8,319 nt of DNA from an uncultured Eubacteriales bacterium (GTDB lineage Bacteria; Bacillota; Clostridia; Christensenellales; UBA1242): NCBI GenBank assembly GCA_900557585.1, contig USTJ01000021.1:1-8319 (forward strand). Direction: 5' to 3'. Every line of letters starts with the position of its first letter. Within the stretch, counting starts at the first letter, position 1. The translations under genes were made by a program, and so were the position numbers. Shown here piece by piece: positions 1 through 5,992 of the stretch. The notes below the pieces were generated by a model. It did no database searches. It was not told the DNA's origin and worked only from the letters and a program-made list of their open reading frames with translations.

Positions 1-113
1 CCGCCCGCTTCACCCTCGGTAACATGAGTTTTGCGGATCGCATCAAGCAGGGAAGTTTTGCCGTGGTCAACATGGGCAATGATAGCAACATTTCGGATTT
101 TATTATTTATCAT
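1..113 (-). CDS. Translational GTPase, N-terminal fragment (TypA/BipA-like start, IF-2-like continuation)
   Basis: The first 38 codons of a ribosome-associated GTPase run off the left edge. The protein begins [20 protein letters not shown], which includes the G1/P-loop AHVDHGKT. The leader [14 protein letters not shown] at the very N-terminus is typical of TypA/BipA and related elongation-factor-like GTPases. The following residues, [18 protein letters not shown], instead match the start of the IF-2 G domain, where the loop is normally preceded by a long N-terminal region and reads MGHVDHGKT. The start is supported by AGGTG at 121-125, seven bases upstream of ATG, and by good promoters further up. 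The first 60 bases hold 33 G/C (55%), unlike the A/T-rich genes to the right. It is certainly a translational GTPase, but its subfamily is unresolved and a chimeric join is possible. Confidence 0.7.
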   Translation of the reverse strand, partial: MINNKIRNVAIIAHVDHGKTSLLDAIRKTHVTEGEAG

Positions 114-152
114 ATTTTTTCACCTGTGAATTTAGATTTTATTATAATATTT

Positions 153-181
153 ATTATATATTATTTTACAATACGAGTCAA
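153..181 (-). promoter_or_regulatory. Sigma-A promoter for the GTPase gene
   Basis: On the minus strand TTGACT (181-176) and TATAAT (158-153) are separated by exactly 17 bases, close to the vegetative consensus. The predicted start near 146 gives a leader of about 33 bases carrying the AGGTG ribosome binding site. Confidence 0.75.
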
Positions 182-182
182 A

Positions 183-210
183 AGTATAATTTATTTTGTA
201 AAAAAGTCAA
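183..210 (-). promoter_or_regulatory. Possible second upstream promoter for the GTPase gene
   Basis: On the minus strand TTGACT (210-205) and TATACT (188-183) are 16 bases apart. They sit just upstream of the better promoter at 181-153, and the predicted start near 176 falls inside that promoter's -35 box. Two promoters in tandem are plausible but unproven. Confidence 0.45.
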
Positions 211-214
211 TAGA

Positions 215-239
215 AAAAGTGGATTTTTGATCCACTTTT
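215..239 (-). terminator. Intrinsic terminator of the CNNM gene
   Basis: A ten-pair stem is formed by 215-224 and 230-239 around a five-base loop. Read on the minus strand, it begins about 22 bases after the CNNM stop codon and its 3' arm ends in a run of T. It separates the CNNM gene from the GTPase promoters. T-rich sequence also flanks it on the plus side, but no plus-strand gene ends here. Confidence 0.75.
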
Positions 240-261
240 CATATTTTTTTGATTTTCAGAT

Positions 262-1674
262 TTAGTTTTCTTCGGTTGAAGATTCATCTTTTTTGTTTTC
301 AATTGGCTCGCCATTGGTTCCGCGAGTAACGTCAAGTTCAAGTTCAACAATTCTTCTTTCGTCCATTTTGGTAATGGTGAAGTTGAGAACAGTGATTGTT
401 TGAACATAGTCGTTGTGTTCGTTTAAAATGTCATCAATTGCGGTTACGGTATATTTTGCACCAACCTCTGGAAGAGTTTCTGAAAGTTCATAGAGCATTC
501 CTCCAACAGAAGAATAGTTGGTTTCTGGAAGGTGCTCAATTTCAAGATAGTCATAAAGGTCTTCAACGCTGGTTTCAGGGTCGACGATATATTTGTTTTC
601 GTCAATTTTTGTGATTGGAGTTTTTGTTGGCTCTTCGTCGTCGTGTTCATCATAAATTTCACCAACAACTTCTTCAATTGCGTCTTCCATTGAAACAATT
701 CCGCTTGTTCCGCCATATTCGTCAAGAACAATAAGAAGATGTTTTTTCTCTTTTTGCATCAAACGGATAACATCGTCAACCTTCATGGTTTCAGTAACGA
801 AACATGGGGTTGTCATAATGTCTCTGATAACAATTTCCTCGTTTTTGAGATATTTTATCATGAAGTCTTTTTGGTTCAAAACACCAATAATGTTGTCTTT
901 ATCATTTTCATAAACAGGTATTCTTGAATATTGGTGTTCAATGAAAAGTTCTTTCACAGTGTCAAGCGAATCGCTTACAGAAACGGCAATCATGTCTACC
1001 CTTGGGGTCATGATGTCATAAACTGTCATGGTTTTAATGTCGATTGCGCCTTGCAAAATGTCGGCTTCGTCATTATCAATAACGCCTTCTTCGTTCATTG
1101 TGTCGATGATGCTTTCAAGTTCATCTTCTGTGACGGTTGGGGCGTCATTTTTTTGTTTTCTTGTTGCAAGTTTTTGAAGTCCACCAAAAACAAAAGTGAT
1201 TGGTGTTAAAACTTTCATGAGGAAATATAAAAATCCACTGAATGTTAAAGCAACTTTGTCTGGGTTTGCTTTTGAAATAGATTTTGGCAAAATTTCACCA
1301 AAAATAAGAATTATAATTGTCATTATAACAGTGTTCAAAAAGTTTGAAAGAGTAGGGTTCAAAATAAATTTTGAGAACAAGTATGCACAAATTGTTGTTG
1401 AAGCAATGTTCACAAGGTTGTTTCCAACCAAAATTGTTGAAAGTGCTTTGTCTGAATGTTCACAAACATAAATTGCTCTTCTTGCACCTTTTTTCTTTTC
1501 GTCGGCATATGAACGAAGACGAAGCATGTTGGCTTTTGTGAAAGCGGTTTCACTTGCCGAAAAGAATGCTGAAAAAACAATCAGAATGATAACGCCAACA
1601 ATGGCAAGTGCATCTGGCCAACCAAAAGATGGAGTCGCAGATGAAATTAAAAAGAATATACCCGAGGGGTCCAT
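262..1674 (-). CDS. CNNM/HlyC-CorC family transporter-like membrane protein with paired CBS domains
   Basis: This 470-residue integral membrane protein belongs to the CNNM (DUF21) family, whose members are linked to Mg2+ efflux or homeostasis and are often labelled hemolysin C or CorC. The DUF21 domain covers about residues 20-200. It has hydrophobic helices near 22-44, 79-102, 112-129 and 143-165, the SETAF motif at 41-45 and FGEILPKS at 125-132. A CBS pair follows, about 220-276 ([11 protein letters not shown]) and 285-340 ([19 protein letters not shown]), which in this family binds adenine nucleotides. The CorC/HlyC C-terminal domain spans about 352-445, and an acidic tail ends the protein. 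Length and domain order are normal. The start is set by AGGAGT at 1685-1690, ten bases upstream of ATG. It has its own promoter and terminator. Ion specificity cannot be read from the sequence. Confidence 0.93.
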   Translation of the reverse strand: MDPSGIFFLISSATPSFGWPDALAIVGVIILIVFSAFFSASETAFTKANMLRLRSYADEKKKGARRAIYVCEHSDKALSTILVGNNLVNIASTTICAYLFSKFILNPTLSNFLNTVIMTIIILIFGEILPKSISKANPDKVALTFSGFLYFLMKVLTPITFVFGGLQKLATRKQKNDAPTVTEDELESIIDTMNEEGVIDNDEADILQGAIDIKTMTVYDIMTPRVDMIAVSVSDSLDTVKELFIEHQYSRIPVYENDKDNIIGVLNQKDFMIKYLKNEEIVIRDIMTTPCFVTETMKVDDVIRLMQKEKKHLLIVLDEYGGTSGIVSMEDAIEEVVGEIYDEHDDEEPTKTPITKIDENKYIVDPETSVEDLYDYLEIEHLPETNYSSVGGMLYELSETLPEVGAKYTVTAIDDILNEHNDYVQTITVLNFTITKMDERRIVELELDVTRGTNGEPIENKKDESSTEEN

Positions 1675-1708
1675 TTATTTTTTTACTCCTTAAATGAATA
1701 GTATGGGT

Positions 1709-1737
1709 ATTATAGCATATGTTTTTGGTTTTGTAAA
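1709..1737 (-). promoter_or_regulatory. Promoter of the CNNM gene
   Basis: On the minus strand TTTACA (1737-1732) and TATAAT (1714-1709) lie 17 bases apart, with an extended -10 TGC directly before TATAAT. Predicted transcription starts near 1702, leaving a 28-base leader that contains the AGGAGT site. Confidence 0.75.
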
Positions 1738-1744
1738 TAGTTTA

Positions 1745-1756
1745 ACACATATGTGT
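1745..1756. promoter_or_regulatory. Perfect 12-bp palindrome in the divergent promoter region
   Basis: ACACATATGTGT is a perfect inverted repeat lying eight bases upstream of the CNNM -35 box and about 40 bases before the methyltransferase promoter. Its place between two divergent promoters fits an operator for a dimeric regulator. No regulator is visible in the window, and a short A/T-rich palindrome could arise by chance. Confidence 0.3.
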
Positions 1757-1797
1757 ACGGTTGAAAAAATTTGAAATGTTTGCATTTTGCAATTTTG

Positions 1798-1826
1798 TTG
1801 CACTTTTAAGGCATGTGTGATAAAAT
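1798..1826 (+). promoter_or_regulatory. Extended -10 promoter giving a predicted leaderless methyltransferase mRNA
   Basis: TTGCAC (1798-1803) and TAAAAT (1821-1826) are 17 bases apart, with TGA directly before the -10 as an extended element. The usual start point, seven bases past the -10, is position 1833, the A of the gene's ATG. No Shine-Dalgarno sequence lies at normal distance; the only AAGG (1808-1811) is over 20 bases away. Confidence 0.6.
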
Positions 1827-1832
1827 CAAATC

Positions 1833-3188
1833 ATGAAAAATTTTCCAGAACAATTTGAAGAAAACATGAAGGCTTTGCTTGGCAAAGATTTTGAAAAATA
1901 TGAGCAAAGCATGCAAATGCCAGCAAAGCGTGGCTTGCGCGCAAATAAAAATTATATTGATGCAAAAACCTTTTGCAATCTTTTTCCATATGATGCAAAA
2001 AACATTCTTGGCGAAGACAATTTGTTTTGTCTTGAATCTGACGAGAAAATTGGAAACACGGTTTTCCACCATGCGGGGATGATATATTTGCAAGAGCCTT
2101 CAAGCATGCTTGCAGTTTTGGCACTTGAACCACAAGATGGCGAAAACATTCTTGACCTTTGTTCTGCTCCTGGTGGAAAAACGGGACAGATTTTGGAAAA
2201 AGACAAAACAGGCATTGTTATTTCAAACGAAATTGTTCGCCCAAGAGCAAATGTTTTGCTTTCAAACATTGAAAGACAAGGTTTCAAAAATAGCATGGTT
2301 ACAAGTCTTGCACCCGAAACACTTTCTGGGCTTTTGCCAAACTTTTTTGATAAGATTTTGGTTGATGCTCCTTGTTCGGGAGAGGGAATGTTCAGAAAAG
2401 AACCTGAAACAGTTTCAGAGTGGAACGCAGGGCTTCCACAGTTCAACCACGAGCGTCAAATGCAAATTTTGAAAGACGCTGACAAAATGCTCAAAGAAAA
2501 CGGAACTCTTGTCTATTCAACTTGCACTTTCAACACAAAAGAAGATGAAGAAACAGCATCACTGTTTGCAAAACAATATGGCTAAGAAATTGTTTCGCTT
2601 CCTGAAAATGTGCAAAGTGTTACAATGCCAGCAAAAGATATGAATGGCGAAAAAACTTCACTTGCAAGAAAGTGTTTACCTTTTGGAAATTTTGGAGAAG
2701 GGCAGTTTGTTTGCAAAATGATAAAACGCTCAAAGAACAATGCAGAACCAGTAAGACAAAACAAGGTTCAAGGCATAAGCAAAAGCGAAACTGAACTTGC
2801 AAAACAACTTTTGAAAAGCACAATTGGTGACGATGATTTCTATTTTTATAAATTTGGCGAAAATGTGTATATAAGCAAGGTTCCACTTCGTGTTCTTCCT
2901 TTTGGTGTTGTTTCAATTGGTGTTTGCCTTGGCGAACTGAAAAAAGGAAGAATTGAGCCTGCTCATCAATTTTTCAAAGCATATGGAAACCAGTTTAAAA
3001 ACAAAATCAATCTTGAAATTGACAGCCCTCTTCTTTCACGATATTTGCTTGGAAACGAGATTGATTGTGACAAGGAAAATGGCTATGTTTGCATTTTGTG
3101 CACTGGTGTTCCAGTTGGCGGGGGAAAGGTTGTTTCTGGCAAAGTGAAAAACTATTATCCAAAAGGATTGAGAGGTTCAGTCCGTTAG
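1833..3188 (+). pseudogene. RsmF-type 16S rRNA (cytosine-5) methyltransferase, interrupted by an in-frame TAA
   Basis: This NOL1/NOP2/Sun-family enzyme uses S-adenosylmethionine to methylate C5 of an rRNA cytosine. The frame covers 451 codons, normal for Firmicutes RsmF-like proteins, but codon 251 (2583-2585) is TAA. Before the stop lies a complete catalytic core: SAM-binding DLCSAPGGKT at 108-117, DAPCSGEGM at 178-186, and STCTF at 229-233 holding the probable nucleophile Cys231. After the stop the same frame continues without a shift through RKCLPFGNFGEGQFVCKMI. It then enters the C-terminal RNA-binding region, with SIGVCLGELKKGRIEP and a conserved end KVKNYYPKGLRG. The stop therefore separates catalysis from RNA binding. 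A GTG at 2610 could in principle restart translation, but no good ribosome binding site precedes it. A Tyr codon changed to TAA (TAT/TAC to TAA) is the simplest explanation, by real mutation or base error. Confidence 0.88.
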
Positions 3189-3268
3189 ATGTTTAAAATG
3201 GAAAATTAAATCATATTATATATAAATCAATAAAATAAAAAACTGTTGAAAGAAAATTGCCAAAAATG

Positions 3269-3296
3269 TTGACAAAAATGTTTTTTGGTGTATAAT
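3269..3296 (+). promoter_or_regulatory. Promoter of the rplJ-rplL operon
   Basis: A perfect TTGACA (3269-3274) and a perfect TATAAT (3291-3296) are 16 bases apart. The predicted start near 3303 sits just before the L10 leader. This is among the strongest promoters in the window, as expected for ribosomal protein genes. The 80 bases between the methyltransferase stop and this promoter are A/T-rich and show no convincing terminator. Confidence 0.85.
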
Positions 3297-3302
3297 TACT
3301 TT

Positions 3303-3417
3303 CGTAAATAAAAAATTCGTGCCAAAGACAGTAAGTGGCGAACGCCTTAATTTCTTACCGAGGAACAGAAAAAAGAGATTGCTATCCCTTGTGTTGTTCC
3401 CAGCGCAAGGGTTTTTT
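3303..3417 (+). ncRNA. Ribosomal protein L10 leader with attenuator
   Basis: This untranslated leader precedes rplJ and matches the L10 leader type in which the L10-(L7/L12) complex binds its own mRNA to repress expression. The core from 3321 reads GCCAAAGACAGTAAGTGGCG. GTAAG (3331-3335) pairs with CTTAC (3354-3358), enclosing a GGC/GCC mini-stem at 3337-3346. The downstream terminator hairpin at 3386-3411 has part of its loop (TGTTCC, 3395-3400) complementary to GGAACA (3362-3367), which could form a competing or pseudoknot pairing. The identification rests on the conserved core and the position directly before rplJ. Confidence 0.85.
3386..3417 (+). terminator. Attenuator terminator inside the L10 leader
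   Basis: CCCTTGTG (3386-3393) pairs with CGCAAGGG (3404-3411), eight pairs with one G-U, around a ten-base loop. Six T follow (3412-3417). It lies upstream of the rplJ ribosome binding site, so it is suited to premature termination when L10 is in excess. Confidence 0.75.
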
Positions 3418-3453
3418 ATTTCCACTTCACACGAAAATAGAGGAGGAAATATA

Positions 3454-3945
3454 ATGTCAGCTAATTTTGAAAGTAAGAAAGTTGTTGTTGAAGAAATCAA
3501 GAATCTTGCAAAAGATGCTTCATCAATCGTTCTTGTTGATTATAAAGGCTTGACAGTTGCTCAAGTTTCTGAACTCAGAAGAGCATTCAGAGACGCTGGT
3601 GCAACCTATAAAGTTTACAAGAACAGACTCATGAAAATTGCATTTGAAGAACTTGGCATCAAATTTGATGATAATCTTCTTGAAGGCACAACTGCTGTTG
3701 CGTTCCATAATTCAGACCCTATTGCTCCTGCTAAAATTGCGGTTGATGGAGAGAAAAAGTATAAAGTTTTGAAAGTTAAGGCTGCATGGTTCGAAGGAAA
3801 ACAACTTCTTGCAGACGAAACAAAGAAACTTGCTGCTATCCCATCAAAGGAAGTTTTGGTGGCTCAATTGCTTGGAATGCTTACAATGCCTATGCGTGGG
3901 CTTGCTGTTGCTTTGAAGCAAATCGCAGAAAAAAACGCACAATAA
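3454..3945 (+). CDS. rplJ: 50S ribosomal protein L10
   Basis: L10 is 163 residues here and forms the base of the ribosomal stalk, binding 23S rRNA and carrying L7/L12 dimers. The N-terminal rRNA-binding region includes SIVLVDYKGLTVAQVSELRR and the conserved TYKVYKNRLMKIAFEE. The C-terminal helix LAVALKQIAEKNAQ is the L7/L12 docking segment. The ATG at 3454 is chosen because AGGAGG lies at 3441-3446 after the leader; an in-frame upstream extension would run through the leader and is not real. The gene is followed 45 bases later by rplL and is co-transcribed with it. Confidence 0.97.
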   Translation: MSANFESKKVVVEEIKNLAKDASSIVLVDYKGLTVAQVSELRRAFRDAGATYKVYKNRLMKIAFEELGIKFDDNLLEGTTAVAFHNSDPIAPAKIAVDGEKKYKVLKVKAAWFEGKQLLADETKKLAAIPSKEVLVAQLLGMLTMPMRGLAVALKQIAEKNAQ

Positions 3946-3990
3946 TTTAAAAAAAAGAAAAATTCATTTTATTTAAGGAGAAAAATTAAA

Positions 3991-4368
3991 ATGGCAGATA
4001 TCAAAAAATTTATCGAAGAAATCAAAGGTCTTTCAGTTGTTGAACTTAACGACCTTGTAAAAGCTCTTGAAGAAGAGTTTGGTGTTAGCGCTGCTGCAAT
4101 GGCAGTTGCTGCTCCTGCTGCAGGTGCTGGTGCTGATGCTCCTGCTGCTGAAGAAAAAACAGAATTTGACGTTATTTTGAAAGACGTTGGTGCTAACAAA
4201 ATTAACGTTATCAAAGTTGTTAGAGAGATCACAGGTCTTGGACTTTCAGAATCTAAGGCTTTGGTTGAAACTCCAAACGCTAAAATTAAAGAAAACGTTG
4301 CAAAAGACGCTGCTAATGAAATGGTTGAAAAATTCAAAGCTGCTGGTGCAACTGCAGAATTGAAATAA
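3991..4368 (+). CDS. rplL: 50S ribosomal protein L7/L12
   Basis: This 125-residue stalk protein recruits and stimulates translation GTPases. The N-terminal dimerisation domain (about 1-33) binds L10. A flexible Ala/Gly/Pro-rich hinge covers about 34-54. The C-terminal domain (about 55-125) contains [20 protein letters not shown] and [16 protein letters not shown], the factor-binding face. AAGGAG at 3976-3981 sets the start. The gene closes the rplJ-rplL operon, and a terminator follows. The usual rpoB-rpoC genes do not follow. Confidence 0.97.
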   Translation: MADIKKFIEEIKGLSVVELNDLVKALEEEFGVSAAAMAVAAPAAGAGADAPAAEEKTEFDVILKDVGANKINVIKVVREITGLGLSESKALVETPNAKIKENVAKDAANEMVEKFKAAGATAELK

Positions 4369-4406
4369 TCTATCAAAACTGTAAAATCGCTTATGTGTGA
4401 AGGAAT

Positions 4407-4436
4407 CAGGAAAGAGCAATCTTTCCTGTTTTTTTT
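4407..4436 (+). terminator. Intrinsic terminator of rplJ-rplL
   Basis: CAGGAAAG (4407-4414) pairs perfectly with CTTTCCTG (4421-4428) around a six-base loop, followed by eight T. It is a strong stop about 40 bases past rplL. Confidence 0.9.
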
Positions 4437-4484
4437 ATGCAATTTTTGCAGCCACGTGATAAATTGCCTCAAAAAAAATCAATA

Positions 4485-4513
4485 TTGCAAAATTTGACAA
4501 GGTGTGGTATAAT
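4485..4513 (+). promoter_or_regulatory. Promoter of the Fic-domain gene
   Basis: TTGCAA (4485-4490) and TATAAT (4508-4513) are 17 bases apart, with an extended TGG before the -10. A better -35 match, TTGACA at 4494-4499, is too close to either TATAAT (4508 or 4513) to be used. Predicted start is near 4520. Confidence 0.65.
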
Positions 4514-4540
4514 ATAATCATAAATATGGAGGAAAAATCA

Positions 4541-5539
4541 ATGGGAGAATGGCTTACTCTTCAAACTGACATGTCGCCATATCGCTGTGACAAAGAAAAG
4601 GTGAGTGACAGTTTGCAACAAATTGATGATAAACTTAAAAAATTTTATGATTATTGCGAAATTCATCCTCGCTTTAAAGAAGAAATGTTTTCAAAGCAGG
4701 CACAAGAACGTCGTTCGCGTGAAACAGCAATGGCTTTTCTTGGAATTGAAAAACCAATCACTCTTGATCCAACCTCTTCTTTCACAAAGAGCGAAGCAGA
4801 ACAAGAAATTGAAAAACTCAAAATCCGTAAACTTTTGGCATATGCTGATGCCAGCCAATATATGAAAGACATTTTGCATTCACAGGCGCCATATCTTGAC
4901 CAATCTGTTTGTTTAAGAGCACACGCAACAATGTGTCAAGGCGAAGAAGACAAACACTTGATTGTTCGCTATGAGCGTTTCCGTGACGAGTCTGACCCAC
5001 TTATCATTGTTGGTCAAGGTTATTTCAACCCTGTTGAAGGCGAACTTGTTCGCCCAAGAATGGATTTGCTTTTCAGAAAATATTATGGCGAATGGTTCAA
5101 TGACCATCCAATTATAAAAGGCGCAAAGTTCTTGACCGAGTATTACAGAATCCAACCACACATGGATGGAAACAAAAGAATGGCGCTTTTGTGCTTGAAC
5201 TTCATTTTGCAAAAAGATGGCTATGCCGATGTTCGTTTCAACAACGGAAGCAAAGAAAAATTGTTTGATGCACTCAAAACTGCTGTTCTCACACATGACG
5301 TGACCGACCTTGTGCTTACAATTGCAGAAAAAGAAAATGAGCGCTCAGACCAATGGCTTGAAGAACTCATTGACTATCGACTTCGTATTCGTGAAGAAGA
5401 CGAGCCAGACAAAGTTAATCTTTCATTTGTTCCTCAAAGCGAAGCAATGCAAAAAGAAGCAGAGCAAAATGCAAAGAAAGCAGAAGAAAAACAAGAACAA
5501 ATCGAAAATAATGGCGAAGAAGAACCAGAATCAAAATAA
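4541..5539 (+). CDS. Fic/DOC-fold protein with altered catalytic motif
   Basis: This 332-residue protein has a central Fic fold. Fic enzymes usually transfer AMP or another nucleotide-derived group to a target hydroxyl. A mostly helical N-terminal region covers about 1-135. A probable flap strand, IIVGQGYFNPVEGELVRP, lies near 155-172. The signature helix follows, EYYRIQPHMDGNKRMALLCL at 200-219. Against the canonical HPFx(D/E)GNGRxxR, the catalytic His is Gln205 and Phe is His207, while Asp209, Gly210, Asn211 and Arg213 are kept. Residues 300-332 form a Glu/Lys/Gln-rich, probably coiled or disordered tail. The ATG at 4541 follows GGAGG (4528-4532) by eight bases; an earlier in-frame ATG at 4526 overlaps that site and is less likely. 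No antitoxin-like partner adjoins it. The fold is secure, but AMPylation activity is doubtful. Confidence 0.88.
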   Translation: MGEWLTLQTDMSPYRCDKEKVSDSLQQIDDKLKKFYDYCEIHPRFKEEMFSKQAQERRSRETAMAFLGIEKPITLDPTSSFTKSEAEQEIEKLKIRKLLAYADASQYMKDILHSQAPYLDQSVCLRAHATMCQGEEDKHLIVRYERFRDESDPLIIVGQGYFNPVEGELVRPRMDLLFRKYYGEWFNDHPIIKGAKFLTEYYRIQPHMDGNKRMALLCLNFILQKDGYADVRFNNGSKEKLFDALKTAVLTHDVTDLVLTIAEKENERSDQWLEELIDYRLRIREEDEPDKVNLSFVPQSEAMQKEAEQNAKKAEEKQEQIENNGEEEPESK

Positions 5540-5542
5540 AAC

Positions 5543-5570
5543 AAAACCACCAAGAAATTGGTGGTTTTTT
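5543..5570 (+). terminator. Bidirectional terminator between the Fic gene and the DUF1540-like gene
   Basis: An 11-pair perfect stem is formed by 5543-5553 and 5558-5568 around a GAAA tetraloop. T runs on the plus side end the Fic transcript just past its stop. On the minus strand the stem also ends in T-rich sequence, so it can serve the convergent gene ending at 5588. Confidence 0.9.
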
Positions 5571-5587
5571 AATGAAAAATATATAAA

Positions 5588-5884
5588 CTATTTTGGCATA
5601 AAGGTGCAGCACTCGGGTTCTTGATTGTTTGTCATCACCGAAATGCCGTTTGCTTTGCAACAGCAATTGTCGTTGAAAAGGCAACAAGCGTCGCACGCAA
5701 CTTTAATGTTTTTTCGTGTTGGGGGCTGAACAATTTTGTCCTCTTTGCTCTCTTTGCTGATTTCTTTTTTTGATGGTTTATATGTTTCACATTCGGTCAT
5801 TTTTCCAACTTTAACATTATTTGCTGTACAGTTGCAATTTTCATTATAAACGCAACCAACCCTTTTGCATTTTAAATCGTACAT
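5588..5884 (-). CDS. Small Cys-rich protein with two DUF1540-like units
   Basis: This 98-residue soluble protein carries 13 cysteines in two similar units joined by a Lys/Glu/Ser-rich linker (about 37-60). Unit 1 (6-36) has Cys at 6, 11, 17, 19 and 32, around CVYNENCNCTANNVKVG and TECETYKP. Unit 2 (64-98) has Cys at 64, 67, 68, 74, 75, 76, 92 and 93, around CLFNDNCCCKANGISV and ECCTFMPK. The C..C-YN..C.C.A..I/V pattern with a terminal C-T/E-F/Y matches DUF1540, a short Firmicutes domain of unknown role thought to bind metal. The ATG at 5884 is chosen because AGGAGG lies six bases upstream (5891-5896); a longer in-frame start at 5917 would put that site inside the gene. I see no convincing -35/-10 pair for it. 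Confidence 0.78.
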   Translation of the reverse strand: MYDLKCKRVGCVYNENCNCTANNVKVGKMTECETYKPSKKEISKESKEDKIVQPPTRKNIKVACDACCLFNDNCCCKANGISVMTNNQEPECCTFMPK

Positions 5885-5942
5885 ATTTTTCCTCCTTTTA
5901 ATTTTAATTGTTTCCAATTTTTGAAAGACTATTCATTTTTGT

Positions 5943-5971
5943 TTGATAGTTTGTTTTGTTTTTGTTATAAT
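5943..5971 (+). promoter_or_regulatory. Promoter of the split P-loop gene
   Basis: TTGATA (5943-5948) and TATAAT (5966-5971) are 17 bases apart. Predicted start is near 5978, followed by a GGTGAGG ribosome binding site at 5982-5988. Confidence 0.75.
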
Positions 5972-5992
5972 CGAAAAACAAGGTGAGGAAAA

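Noticed and set aside
24..230. Plus-strand reading frame across the left edge
   Set aside because: It is antisense to the GTPase start and runs into A/T-rich promoter and terminator DNA, with no homology-like content or ribosome binding site.
2583..2585. Stop-codon recoding (selenocysteine, pyrrolysine or a changed genetic code) in the methyltransferase
   Set aside because: The codon is TAA, which is not used for either amino acid, and TAA ends several normal genes in the window. No recoding structure is evident.
2610..3188. The region after the stop as a separate gene starting at GTG 2610
   Set aside because: It has no ribosome binding site, is in the same frame as the upstream part, and completes the known RsmF domain order.
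4541..5884. Fic gene and DUF1540-like gene as a toxin-antitoxin pair
   Set aside because: They are convergent and separated by a terminator. The small protein has no antitoxin inhibitory motif, and the Fic active site is already altered.
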